Below are positions 1 to 12,700 of a DNA stretch of 64,000 bases, one piece after another. Every line of letters starts with the position of its first letter. Positions within the stretch are counted from its first letter, which is position 1. Where the stretch lies: contig OZ037766.1 of the NCBI GenBank assembly GCA_964035545.1, positions 22,535,767 through 22,599,766 on the forward strand, given 5' to 3'. This stretch comes from Bugula neritina (taxonomy: Eukaryota > Bryozoa > Gymnolaemata > Cheilostomatida > Bugulidae). The position numbers and the translations under genes were made by a program. The notes below the pieces were generated by a model that saw only the letters and a list, made by a program, of their open reading frames with translations, was not told the DNA's origin and searched no databases.

Positions 1-3000
1 TTCCCTGTCAACAATCAGCAAATATGCAGAGCAACTTGCTGGGAAAAGAACCTATTTTATTTTTACAGCGTGAGTAAATTTTAGTAAAATTGTAAGGGGC
101 ATTTATACCTTGTCTGAAATAAAATAACTTTTTGCTAATTTCACTCTTTTATAGTTGAATAGCTGAAATCTTGAAAATATAAACACACATACATTACTAA
201 TATATTAAGAATTTTGAATCTTCAAACTATTTCAAAAGACTATAGAATGTACATCTAGTATTTTCCATGTTAGAATCACTCATCAAGGTGTGTCTGCAAT
301 GACAAATTCTACCAGATGTATCGTATTCCTTCGGAACTTTGCGTACAAGGCAAAAATGCAAGCTACGTGGGAATTAGAGGTGAGCTGCAGCGTTTCAGGA
401 TAAACTTGGTATACAACTAACTGCTTCGAAAAAATGCCTTTAGTTTTTTAATAATATTATGCAAAAAATGCTAAATTAATTTTATGTATTATATATACAA
501 AGTACTCATTTGCAACTTACAGTGCTCAACATGGTTTTAATACAAATTTTATAATTTTTCTTCATAAACATTTGCCTTCTTTTTTAAAGCCAATCAAAAA
601 CTGTTACTACTTTCCAACTATCAAAAGCTAGATACATTAATAGCCATGTATGATTAATAGGAAAACAAGAAACTTTCTGAAAATTTCGGCAATATTTTCA
701 AGGTTTGTCATAATGTGTCAATTAACTTCCAATACTTCATAAGCTAAAAACTTGACTTGTATCTATAAAACTGAAAATATATTTTAGGAAACACAACTGG
801 CTTACTAGTGAGCAAATATTTGTCCAACTCTACAAGGAGCTGCAGATGTACATCACACTCTTGTGAAAGTATTACCTGCAGTAACATAGGATCTGACACA
901 TCATGTTGGGCTGGACCCAAGAAAACAGATCTTCTCAAGTACCAGAGAGAAAACTCTTCTTATGTTTGCAATGATGGAGAATACACCATCTATTCAATGC
1001 AGCCATCATCTCATAAAAATTCAGTATGTTTGCTATGTTTGCTATACCAATAGATCATGGAAAACTCAGCCAATCAGAGGTGTGCACTAATTGACTGCAA
1101 CATCTTACTATTATAGCGAATATGAAATAATACAAGTTCAACTGCCATGCCTCTGAAAAATAGTTGTGCAACTTTTGTTAAGTGCATTATTTAATCTCTT
1201 ATCCTAAGTATGAAACTCAAGTTAATTTTTTAACATTTCTAAATTTAATGTTTGAAAATTTCAAATACTAATTATTGTCTACACATTTACCCTAGAGAAA
1301 CTTTACCACAGCACTTGTTGCTGCTGAGTGGAATATAATAGCATTGGCAATTGAGTGGTTATAAAACACTCTTATAAGATTGGTGCATAATTCTGACAAA
1401 GCTTGTTGGTTATATTGTACACTTGTTTACAGTTGTACAGGTGATGCATGATGTGTATTAGCTCTAGTGTAAAGTCTTGGTAAAAAAAACTCACGAAAGT
1501 TTATTGTCAATATTTCTGTGAGAAACCCTGACGGAAAGGGTTTTTGTTAAAGCGGGCTAAGGACTTATTTAAATAAGGCACAGACTGGATGCTCTTCCTA
1601 ACATCACCAATGGCCTTTGTCGGTTAGAACCCATGACTTCGTGTTTACTAAGCAAACGCTCTAACCCTTAGACCACGGCTGCTCCTCTTATTAAAAGGTT
1701 TTAGTGATAAATTTTATTATCAACTAGGAAAATATAATATTATATTATTACATTTTTAGGCAAAAACTTAGGTGTGGTACATATTTATAATAGATAACTT
1801 TTCAAAGCCAAAGTTCTTTAATTTTTTAATAACTTTGGCTTGAGATCCAGATTGCACCTACCTCACAATAAAACATTGATGTCTGCTACCTGTATAATAC
1901 TGGCACAGAAGTTGCTGGCTAATTACATAATATAGTTTTTCAAATAATAAAATAATTAATATAGTATATAACTTTGTCACTTATAATTTTGTTTAAAACT
2001 GCTTGCAGTACAAAAAGCGATACCTTTAGCTCAACTCAACTCAACGCCTGTTTTAACAGCAGAATTAGCTCTCCATGAACTAATTTGTTTTATTGTAATT
2101 TGGAAACTATTTAACATGCTTAATGATCTATTACTAACACTATCGGTGTTAGCAGACAGCATGCACTATAGGGGCAACACTTAGCCTAGGGCCACACGGT
2201 GCGTATTTTCGCATGCGAAAGTTGAAATCACAAGTAGCAAAGGTGTCCACTGTGCGCGTTGAGAAAACCTTCGCACTTGTCGCTCTGCATTTTCAACGCA
2301 AGTGCGAATCGTCTCTGTCGTCGTCACCTAATTGGCTGGTAGGTATTCAGCGAGCCCAATTTCTTTATTTAGTGCTATATTCCAGTAAATTGCGTTTTGT
2401 TGAAAGCGAGTGCGATTTAAAAATGAAAGCTTTATTTACCACGCATCACTGACGCTACAGTGGACACCTTTGCTACTTGTGATTTTAATTTTCGCATGCG
2501 AAAATACGCACAGTGTGGCCCTAGGCTTACTGGCTTCTTGCGGTATTGCAATATAGTATATCATATCTGTCACTTCATAGCATCTGCATGGCAAGAAGTG
2601 CTTCTACCACCAAATATTTAGCCTGTTATATTTTAGGCAATTATAATGAACTTGCTTGCTCAGTAAGATACATTGCACTGTTTGTTATAAAGGCTTTTAG
2701 ATTATCTTGTTTAGTTTACTACAATCAAAAGAAATAAACTGTTGCCCATGTCAGAAATAGTGGATAGTGTTGATGTTTTAATGCAAGATATCAAGTAGCT
2801 GTTTATATTTTAATGTATAATTTTGTTTTATAAACTGCACTTGAAACTTTTGAGGTGTGTATGATAAAGTCAATTGATATATGTAATTTATTGTAAACTT
2901 ACAATTATTTGATATTTGTATTGTTATCTAATGTTGATAATTTACTCCAAAATGACCAACTAGCTATTCATCTCAGTGGGTATCTAAGTCTCATAATAGG

Positions 3001-3199
3001 CTACTTGTTGATGTGACTGTAACATTGATTGGTGTTTTAGACTCTATTTGCAAATCAGAAGTTCTGCATTGGTAAACAGCATATGCATGGATTTTGGCCA
3101 GTGACTAGTTGTAAAGAGTTTCACCCCCAAAAACTACCCAACGACAAGTGGAGATTATACCAGATATTTCCCCCTTCGAAAGGTAGGCTAAGTGGATAG
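1..3199 (+). CDS. Unrecognised cysteine-rich protein, 3' exons (partial)
   Basis: I do not recognise this protein. Four exons join in one open frame: 2-69 (runs off the left edge), 288-379, 788-1023 and 3041-3182 or 3199. Donors are gtgagt, gtgagc, gtatgt and gtaggc. Phases agree at every join (2, 1, 0), which argues strongly for a real gene. The product is rich in Cys, Ser and Asn, with repeated VCND motifs (VCNDKFY, VCNDGEY), a run SCRCTSHSCESITC and N-glycosylation sequons (NAS, NTT, NST, NSS). That suggests an extracellular or luminal protein. If the last exon is not spliced it ends at a TAG at 3197-3199. If its gtaggc donor at 3183 is used, it leaves one base and is phase-compatible with sulfotransferase exon 2 at 4524, so this may be an alternative 5' part of the next gene. 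Exon reality is likely; the function is unknown. Confidence 0.45.
1489..1685 (-). repeat. tRNA-derived SINE, copy 1
   Basis: Read on the minus strand it starts GGAGCAGCCGTGGTCTAAGG, an A-box-like head followed by GTTAGAGC. A B-box-like GTCATGGGTTCTAACC comes next, then a shared body (GCCATTGGTGATGTTAGGAA) and the tail AAACTTTCGTGAG. The same order is seen at 7795-8016, 10711-10890, 21384-21555 and 56997-57148. Copy 1 ends in a short A/T run at its 3' end. Confidence 0.8.
2184..2526. mobile_element. PIF/Harbinger-like MITE, copy 1
   Basis: This is a 343-bp element. Its ends are long terminal inverted repeats beginning GCCTAGGGCCACAC and matching over about 70 bp. It is flanked by a 3-bp TTA duplication (2181-2183 and 2527-2529), the TWA signature of PIF/Harbinger. 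Each inverted repeat contains the palindrome TTTTCGCATGCGAAAA or a one-base variant. It has no transposase and must be non-autonomous. Confidence 0.8.
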
Positions 3200-3271
3200 T
3201 GTGTGGACTAACTGGCAAACATATACACTCCTTTTTGTCGCCTACTAACTTTGGGTTTACTTATACTTAAG

Positions 3272-6200
3272 ATGCAGCCACTTAACTTGATGATTGTGTT
3301 ATTTGTTACAATTATATTCTATAGTCTAGAACTTGGGCTGAGTGAACAAACAGGTTTTTTGTACCACTTCTCAGCTTTCTATCAGGAAAGTCAAGCAAAT
3401 CAGCAAATAACAAGTTTTGAAATTAACAGCAATATATATGGATTGCTGAAGGGTGGCAGTTCACATAGATAGAATTTTTGTATTTCATTTTTTTATAAGG
3501 TTTCTAATTTCTTTATTAACTCCTACCATTCCTGTGAGTAGTTTCTTTGTGCACGTTGGTGAACCAACATTCACAGATTGAGATTAGAATATATTGATTA
3601 AACTTAATTTAATAATTTCAAATTATATGTTTATTTATATGCACTAACATATTATGATATAATGATATTAGCATGTTATAACTTATACATGCAATGTTCA
3701 TTGTATAAATTAGATACACAACAGCAAAATATACTAATAATATTAATAACAAACTAACATAATTTATACAATTATAGTATTACTTTTTGCAGTAGAGTTT
3801 TCAATATGTATAACAATCTGTATAAAATAAAAATCAGAAGGGTTAATAGCACAAAGTAAGCCTAGGGCCACACTGTGCGTATTTTCGCATGCGAAAATTG
3901 AAACCACGGGTAGCAAAGGTATCCGCTGTAGCGTCAGTGATCCGGGATAAATAAAGCTTTCATTTTTAAATCGTACTCGCTTTTTATAAAACGCAATTTA
4001 CTGGAATATAGCACTAAAATAAAAGAATTGGGCTCGCTAAATAACTACCAGCCAATTAGGTGACGAATACAGAGACGATTCGCACTTGCGTTCAAAATGC
4101 TGAGCGACAAGTGCGAATGTTTTCTCAACGCATACAGTGGACACCTTTGCTACTTGTGGTTTAAATGTTGGCATGCGAAAATACGCACAGTGTGGCCCTA
4201 GGCTAAACGAAAATTTCTTTGTACTCCATATATGTGTACATCTATATATAGAACACTTATAAATGGAATTTCGAAATAAAGTTTTGGCCACTAGCCAGCT
4301 AAACTTGTGTACATGGCTGGGAAGATTGGTGAAAATAGCTGGCAGATACATTTGGTAACAGTTATGGCATTACTCTCCATACATGGAGACAAAGACTTAG
4401 CCATTATATACGCTCATAATTCCTATTGTACAATGGCTACAGTTAACCTTATTTATCTACACACTAAAGTGTTGCTGTAGTTCTTATTGTATGGTGTAAC
4501 CATGAACACTGTATGTATTGCAGAGAAATCAGTCACTGTGTTTGCAAACAACAATGTGAAAGACAGAATAAAAGTTTTACTGCTCGCCTACTACAGATCT
4601 GGATCAACTTTCACTTCAGAATTGTTCAGAAATCATCCAGATGTATTTTATATGTAAGTAGCACTTATGATTTAAACCAAATTTATATCTCAGTGATAAC
4701 AACTTATGGATAACTCTCCATGTTGTGTTTTAGTATATAGAAATATTTTTTGTTGCAGACTGAAAGAAAATAGAAATGTGAAAACCGCTATATATCATAA
4801 GTTATAAGTGTAGTTGCAAGTTGCAAGTGTGAAGATGAGTGAAAATGCTGGTTTTTTCAAGTTCGCTATTATGTAGGAGCCATAATAAGTGTGGAAAAAA
4901 AACATAATATAGCTGGCATAGCTGTGATGTTACATGAAAAGCTTTAATGAATTAGGGAAAAACTTTCCCAACTTCAACTCCAAGAATATTACTTTAGTTT
5001 GCTGTAGTCAGCAGTAAAACAAGTTTATAACAAATTAATATTAATACTCATAAAATTTTACTTCAAACGGTTAGCCAATAGTTTAATAAGTGAAAAGGTT
5101 TTGGCTAATAAAAACAAATTAGCATGGCATGCTTTTGCCAATTTCTCTACACTATAATCTTTCAGGTTTGAGCCATTTCATTCGATCATACCTCAGAATT
5201 TGAGCAAACAGCATGGAGATATTCCCGATTATTTAATGAACCAAACAGTTCTTGCAATGGATTCTCTTTTTAACTGTGACTTGCTACAGCTTCCGCTTTA
5301 TACATTCAACAGATTTGTTCAAAATGACCTTATCAGTGGCTGTAAGTAACATGCACTAGTTTCTACTCAATATGGGAGTTGAATATCTTTAAATAGAAAT
5401 AGTTTTTTATAAACTGTAATTTATGACATGTTAAAATTGTATTGTTTCTGTTTTAGTAATTTTGTTTATTAGATTTAGTAGTTTTTAACTTGCTACTTTT
5501 ATTTCCTTTGCATATTTTTAGTGTGTCTTGAAAAGTCAATGGTTGATTGCATAGCCTGGTTTATTAGCAACTGCCAGGCTAAAAGAGTCACTGTTGTTAA
5601 ATCCATTAGAGTAAGAATGCAAGCTGCACAGGCTGTAATCAATACCAACAAACACCCACAACTAAAGGTAGGTACTAAAGATGTTTTGCTCAAAGATAAT
5701 CTCATCAGTGTGCAGAATCCTTAACTCTTTCAATTGCTGAATAATACTTGCCATTTATAAAACCATTTAGTTTGCTATAAGCTAATGTACAACCTAATAA
5801 CAATGGATGCCATATTGAATTTAGATGTCAATTATAGGTATTACTGCTACTTCGAGATCCACGAGGAGTTATCAGATCTCGTCTGAAAGTAGGTAGAACA
5901 GGACCAAACATCAGTTTAGTGTTTAATTCAAGAGGGCCAGAGGTGGCCAACTATTCCGCATGTAAGTCTGATAACCGTATTATGTTTTCCTTGTGAAATT
6001 GAATGCATGTACTGCAGTAGCAAGCTATATGCCATATCAATGCATACTTTTGCAGACTGATTGTATTTTGCTTCTTATCGATTTTAAGCAAAAGCATGTT
6101 GAGGCTTTTCGAAAGTAATAAGGAAACTCAACTTTAGATGATACATTAAACATCAGCTGTTGCTACAAATAGAATAGACAAACCTTGCTAAGCTGATATT

Positions 6201-7509
6201 ATATTCCATACTCAGCTCTTTTGATAGCCAACGCGGATTCCAGAATATTCTAACAAGAAACAGGAGTATAGAAATATGATGGTGTACGTATAATATATAT
6301 GTAATTGTAACATAACTTGCAACAGATATGAGCTGATATATTTGTAGTGTTGTGTAAATTGATGGCAAATGATGTACTAATAGCTAAGCAGATGCAAAAG
6401 AGTCACCCTAACCAAGTTGTTATAATCCATTATGAAGATATAGCCAACTCCACTAAAACTGCAGCGGATTATGTTTACAGGTATTTTTGTACCTCAATTA
6501 TTGCATAGGTTATAGTGCAGTATATTCATGAAAGCACAACTCTGTGAATTTCCCTAAATTATAGTAAAATTCATCAAGTACAATATGGCCTAATATCCAT
6601 AGCCTGTTATGCAGCAATTATTTGTATGAAATAAAACGCTTGTTGATAAAAGTTGTTACAAATAATGTATGAAACCACTGCTCATTAGCAGCAAAATTCA
6701 TTTTCAAATATTATTTTAAATTTTGAAATTGGAATTGTTTTCTCACTAAACTGGTATCGAAATAGTTTGACGCACTATTCTACTAAATTACCTAATTTTG
6801 AAATACGTTTTATGGCATACAGTAGTTTGCAGCATATTTCATATGATTACAAAGATATGACATTTCTAATGGGCATATATAGTGATAAATACTTAGATGA
6901 TTATTGAAAGTTCATAAAATCCTATAAAAAATAGCTGCAGGTAATTAAACTAGTAATTAACTCCGTGAATCTTTTTATAGAAAGATGGGCCTTCAGAATC
7001 CTCCTTTTGAAGTCTTAGATGCAATGTCTGGCAGTGGCCATGCAAAGGAAACTGTATATGGGGTTTACAGGTTAGTTTAACTACACTACCAAGTCTCAAT
7101 AAATTTTATGAACTAAATTTTTATATTCCATACATTTCATAAAAAGAACAGTATTGTAACTACATCAATTATTATAATTTTGAAGCATTTGTACAAGACG
7201 ATAAATGTAAACTCTATTATGGTTATATTAATTAATATAGGGACAAAAATATTTCTCATCTATTTATACTGTAAAACCACTACAGAATGATAAGGTTTGC
7301 TCAGTAAAGTAGCTATACTGATTTATAGGCGAGACAGCGTAGCTACTGCATATAAATGGAAGAAGTCTTTGTCTTTTAAACAAGTGAAGCTAATAGATGA
7401 AGGATGTAAAGATTATTATAAATATATTGGATATAAGCCTGTGGGTTCTGAACAGGAGTTATCTGACCCCAACAACTATCACAGAACTCGCCTTACTCCA
7501 CTAAAATAG
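3272..7509 (+). CDS. Carbohydrate 6-O-sulfotransferase-like, type II Golgi membrane protein
   Basis: Predicted to transfer sulfate from PAPS to a glycan hydroxyl in the Golgi lumen (galactose/GalNAc/GlcNAc 6-O-sulfotransferase family). Exons: 3272-3452, 4524-4653, 5166-5341, 5522-5667, 5838-5961, 6348-6480, 6981-7070, 7329-7509. All phases agree and give 386 aa ending in TAG, within the family's size range. Residues 7-25 (LMIVLFVTIIFYSLELGLS) form a signal anchor after a very short cytosolic tip. The 5'-phosphosulfate-binding loop is LLLAYYRSGSTF (about 79-90), followed by FRNHPDVFYMFEPFHS. The 3'-phosphate-binding motif is LLLLRDPRGVIRSR (about 213-226). A late VYGVYR...TAYKWKKSLSF block matches the family's C-terminal W(R) region. 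The weak point is exon 1: its donor is a poor gtggca, and the upstream exon ending at 3182 is an alternative partner for exon 2. A TACTAAC-like branch site lies just before the exon 1 ATG, so a spliced leader or 5' UTR exon could precede it. The exact CHST subfamily is not assigned. Confidence 0.88.
3860..4203. mobile_element. PIF/Harbinger-like MITE, copy 2
   Basis: A 344-bp copy in inverted internal orientation to copy 1. The same GCCTAGGGCCACAC termini are flanked by TAA at 3857-3859 and 4204-4206. It lies in intron 1 of the sulfotransferase gene. Confidence 0.82.
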
Positions 7510-9596
7510 AAACCGTCAGATTTGTCGAATTATTGGGTAAGTGACTCACTTTATTTTGTTTGCTGATAAATAGCATTTGTTAAATTACACTCCTAGTCCT
7601 ACAATATAGCAATTTGTGTATTCATAAGAAAACACAAGTATATGGAGGTAAAGAAGCTATAACAAGCTACAGAACAGGAAAGATAGGCGAGGATAGGATG
7701 CAAGTACAGAGGTAGTAGTATTATATATAGCCAGTGTTGTTGTACGTTGTAGCATTACAAATATGCAAAATTAAGAATCATTTATTTTGCATAGCAGGGG
7801 GCAGCGGTGGTCTAGGGGTTAGAGCGTTTGTCTAGTAAACATGAGGTCATGGGTGAGCCCAGAAAAAGGCCATTGGTGATGTTAGGAAGAGCATCTAGTC
7901 ATAATTGCTGCTCCTGTGCCTCATTTAAATAAATCCTTAGCCCGATTTAACAAAAACCCTTTCATCAATATCAGGGGTTTCTCACAAGGATATAAGCGAC
8001 TATAAACTTTCGTGAGTTTATTTTGCATAGAATTGCATTATCAAGTTTGACCTTGCAGCAGCTATTATACTTTTACATAAACATCATGACATATTTGTGC
8101 CCATGTTCAATAAATTGTATTGCTTTGTTAGAGGAATGACTAGCTTCAACTAAAATTTTGCTAGTTTTTGTGGCAAATATTTTTTTGCACAAGAAAACTG
8201 TAAAACAAATCAGTATATGGCTGAATGGAGAGTTGATGCCAAACATGGCTCCTCTTCATACCGTGAAAGATTAGCTATAAAGTCTGCAGTACTAACTTCC
8301 CACAGCTACTAATAACAATTATATATTTTAGATGGACTTCAAACCACATTATTTGTCGGAAGAGATGCCCAACTTGACTGTAACCCATGAACTTGAATTC
8401 TCCACAAAGTGCCAATTCAGCCTCTAGGTAGCTTTATAAGTTAGTTCTTAAATATTATTGTGCTTCAAGTAGAATGTTTGCTGCATATCTGCAACTGGTA
8501 TGAATTAATGAGACAGATAGTAAAATTTACATTACTGCATGCAATACATTTCGGTTAATGAGAATTCAGATTTTTTGAACTACAAACTAAAATTGTATCA
8601 CAACATAGAGATATTGTCAAATGATTTGGAAACCATAATATGATGTATTAAGAATCATTTTGACTATCAAAACAAGTCAATTGGTTCTATTACAGTACAA
8701 TCCAGAGTGTAATAACCCGGCGAGATCAGAAGTCATGGAATTCATGAAAATCATTGGCCATCCCCAAGAAATCACATATCAAGCTAACCACTTACTTTTT
8801 CACAGATTTTTATTCTTTCTAGGACAAACATATTCAAATGACAGCCGTGCCAGTTTCCTAATGCAAATTATACGTGCATGAGGGCTAAATTAAATTTTTA
8901 CAAGTCATATATTACTTATATTATATATTTTATTGAAATAATAATAATTCAAAAGCTAAGCAGTATTATGAGATACAAAAATCAAAATGCTATTATTGCA
9001 ATGGAGAATATTGACTGGTAAAACAAAAATACCAGTCAGAATATCAACAGAAAAAATCTTTCAATCTTTCAAATAAGAAAATATTTCTTTATAAAAAATG
9101 TGCAGATCTTGCGCAGTTATGCATAATTATTACCAGATTAATAGTAAAATACTAAAAATGACTAATAAAGTGAAAATGGCAAATAAATTCTAAATAAATG
9201 GCATAATAATGAGATATGGTTTGAAATTCGCTGCAAAGTTTATACGCTATTTGGTACGAATGATACAAATAGAAACAGAGGGAACAACTCCAACTAATAT
9301 CACTAAAGGGATAAGAAATTCTGGTATTTTGCAACATAATTATTCTGCAATAATGTTGATATTGAGCAATGAGAAGCAAGCCAACCTTGGCCAACTCTCC
9401 CTTGGAGTATCATGGGTGGACAGCACGAAATCTCAACTCTCTTAGTATAATCAGATTGCTTATCAAATAAAGTTGCATAATATTTTATTCAGTACCATTT
9501 TAAAAGGGGCAGTATTTTGTTGTTGAGTTGATGTGGAAGATGGGAATGATTTTGCTGCTAGGCAAACCTACTAGAGAACTAATCTACTTAGGTCAG
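7510..9596. other. Intergenic: sulfotransferase 3' side and syndecan 3' UTR side
   Basis: This stretch contains one intact SINE (7795-8016). The rest is AT-rich with no convincing exon. Both flanking genes converge here, so their 3' UTRs probably occupy the edges. Confidence 0.4.
7795..8016 (+). repeat. tRNA-derived SINE, copy 2, with target-site duplication
   Basis: Best preserved copy. An A-box-like TGGTCTAGGGGTTAGAGC and a B-box-like GGTCATGGGTGAGCCC are followed by the family body and the CTTTCGTGAG tail. A perfect 14-bp direct repeat TTTATTTTGCATAG flanks it (7781-7794 and 8017-8030), the mark of LINE-type retrotransposition. Confidence 0.9.
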
Positions 9597-9763
9597 TCAG
9601 GCGTAGACTTCTTTGTTAGGTTCTTCGGTGTAGGAATTGACTGGAGGTTTGACTGTTGGGTCAACAGCGTAACTTCCCTCATCTTTCTTCTTCATTCTGT
9701 AGACTATGAACATGACCAGCAGCAGGGTACAGAGTAGCGCCACAACGGCCCCGCCTATCACAG
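9597..9763 (-). CDS. SDC: Syndecan exon 6: transmembrane and cytoplasmic domain
   Basis: The acceptor is TATTTTAG|CT and the exon completes an Ala codon split from exon 5. It carries the helix AVIGGAVVALLCTLLLVMFI with GG small-residue packing, then VYRMKKKDEGSY and the terminal NKEVYA before TGA. This is the diagnostic, most conserved part of the family. Confidence 0.97.
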
Positions 9764-12700
9764 CTAAAATATACAAAATAATAACCAACATCAATTCTCC
9801 TACTCAATCACTGTGTTATGGACTTTTCATTCCATGCTTGGAAACAATTGCATTAAATGAAACTTATACAACCAGAAGCTGATGCAAACCGCAACCACGT
9901 ATCCATCCAAGGATCTATTCGAAGGCAGTGGAAATGTAGTGACTAACAATAAAAATATTGCTTATCCAATGGTATTCATGGTTGAAAAATACAATAGGCC
10001 TACACTACATGATATAATATGAATTACAAACTCTTGATCTCCATTCACGAAATACTACCCACTACTCACAAATCAGTAACATTGCCAATTTCCTACCTAA
10101 CAGGAATTAGTTCTTGTTATTTCCAATGTTGGCAAGTATTTTGCTGTTTACATTGAGTAATTGAATAACTGTATCAAAATGTGTTCACTGAGTTTACTCA
10201 TAGCAGCTGGCTAAAGCCACAATGAAATATAATATTATTTATACATAACAACTCCAGTAAAGAGAGATTTTAGTACCAGCACAGCTAGTTGATGGGAAAC
10301 ATCAAAGAAAGGCTAGTAAAACACAGGAGACAAGATTGAGAGAGACAAAAACTATCAACATAAATATAATAAGTTGTCTTTGAACAGTGTAGAGCAGCTT
10401 GAGTGCTCCGAGTGCTAATTGTTTCTCTGTAGAATACGATTAATTACATCGTGGTACATTTTATTTCTTTGACATATCTAGGACAGAGTAATCATCACCA
10501 GCTAATAGGTATACCAGCAAATCAAGGTCCAGGGTACTTCTGTGTGTAGCTGCAGGTAGCTGTTTGGCTCCCAACATTATCTTTACAGGTATCTAGCAGA
10601 TTCTTTAGAATGTTTCAGTCAAGTGTTCTGTCTATGACTATATGCAGCTGACTTCACAGTCAACAATAGCGATTGACTAATTTCAAATCAATTATTCCAG
10701 CAGGTTTTTGGGAGTAGCTGTGGTCTAGGGGTTAGAGCACTGAGTTCAAGAAGAGGTCACAGTTTCATGCCCAATAAAAGCCATTAGTGATGTTAGGAAA
10801 AGCATCTAGTCATAATTGCTCCTGTGCAAACTCATGAATAAGTCCTTAGCCAATTTAAAAAACCCTTTCTATCAGGAATTCCCACAGGGACTATTCCACT
10901 AGTCTCTCTGAGTAACATCAACTCTTAGAAAATAATGGCCTAGTGGTGGCAAATAAACTGTAAAAACCAAGTGGCAGCCACAAATTGATTCCTAATCCAA
11001 CCACTCAGCTGGTAAGCCTCTGTTAATAGTAATTTAATTATTGTGTAACATTTAGCCTAGCCCTTACAGTGTGGAGTCAGAAGAGGTAGTAATTATACAA
11101 TCTACATTGGTAACAGGTGGGGGGGAGGGGGGCTGCAACCCATCCCACTGCCTATGCTACATGCAGTTGTAGAGTTTTAGTTGCAGAGCCAAAATTACAG
11201 ATGCACCAGCCCATGGTAGTTAATAGTGTGACTGATGATGACTACCTGGGCTTGGTGGTGGATGAATGCCTACCTGCAAGGATGCCTGGATGAGATAACA
11301 TGGACAGCAGGCTGTGTTTGCCGACTCTGTTGACAGGTTCTCTGAACACACCATCGTGATCCACTCCTTCTCTGGGCTGGTTGAAGTTGAATGTCTCTTT
11401 TCCTCCTGAAGGCGTGTTTCCTCTTTCAGGTTTCTCTACAACAGTCATGATGGTTTGTCACTCCACAACTAGATTCCTATCTACTGATGCTCACACAGGG
11501 GCAAACGCAGGGCAATCTGCAACTGCGACCATACCTTTGTTGGCAACCCATCAACAACGCTAGCACCTGTATGCTAGAATTGTGCAGTGTGATGCATATT
11601 TTTCCAGCAGCTACAGTGGTGAGAAGTTGAGAAAAGTTTTACCAAACATATTTTAATAATTATAGATGCTGATCAACTGACATGCTGTGTAATTTGTGAC
11701 GCCCAAGGTTGCTTAAGCAGCACCTCATCACAATTATTAGGTTAGAGTAAACTATCACATGACATTACAGGTCACTAGGCCTGGAAGGTGCAACCAGGAG
11801 AATATATATGCCTGATTTATCATCCATGGTGCAAGTGAATCACACCAACTACTGCGGATACCATTTGATGCTGCTCAATCATGTGACCTTTTGACTTTTC
11901 TATATGAGTAAGTTGATAGCTTTGTGCAAGTGATAACCTCTTCCCCTAACAGATATAAGCTGTCAACTTCAACCACTGATTCAATTATTCAAATGAATGA
12001 ATTTATGGGTGGGAGAATTTTAATCTCTGATTATTAATACAGCACCAAGTTGTCAGAGAGAGAGAGAGATGCTAGTAGTCAAGATAGGACTACTCTCCTG
12101 ACATCTCCAACCAGCCTTGTGGATAGAGAAGATGTTAGATGTGAGGTCAGGATGCAGACATCTTAACTCACCATGGTGGATTGGTGGTCGTTTGGTTCTA
12201 CTGTTAGTCACCACGTGTGGAGGTGAGCTGCGAGTGAATAAAGCAGTAGGAGTAAAGGGGGTAGAAGATCTAGTGACTGGTGTACTGCTGCGTGGTGTGT
12301 TAGGTCTGTTGGTACTGGACAAAAGCTTACCTGCAATTAGAAAACAAATGTCAGTAGACAGGCAGATCATGGTACCCATGGCAACTCACAAGCTCAAATC
12401 AACAATGCTACTCACAATTTTATATTCAAGTACAATGGAAAGTTGATATCTTAACTTTCCTGAGACATTACTTGGACCAAAATTGCACAACATACTATCT
12501 GTTGGTGTATACATTGCATAAAATGAATTAAGTATAGCTGATAGTCTGTTGGGTTGATATCACTACTTACTAGAATAACTAGACGAAGTAAATATAAACA
12601 ATATGCCCAACTACTGTACACAGGGCTAAAACAGTGTAAACATATTTCAATGAGCACTCGTGCAGGTGTGAGATGTAGTGCAATAGCCCATTCATTTCAT

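Larger units (their letters stand above)
1024..3040. other. Intron with SINE and MITE copies
   Basis: This is the intron between the third and fourth exons of the unrecognised gene. It holds a minus-strand SINE (1489-1685) and a Harbinger-like MITE (2184-2526). I see no other coding signal in it. Confidence 0.4.

Noticed and set aside
7795-7870. Functional tRNA gene
   Set aside because: Only the A- and B-box parts survive, no cloverleaf with acceptor stem can be drawn, and the body continues as a SINE with a target duplication.
8660-8881. 73-residue plus-strand frame downstream of the sulfotransferase
   Set aside because: No recognisable motif, no promoter or splice signal; within chance expectation for AT-rich DNA.
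12117-12446. 109-residue plus-strand frame
   Set aside because: Antisense shadow of syndecan exon 4.
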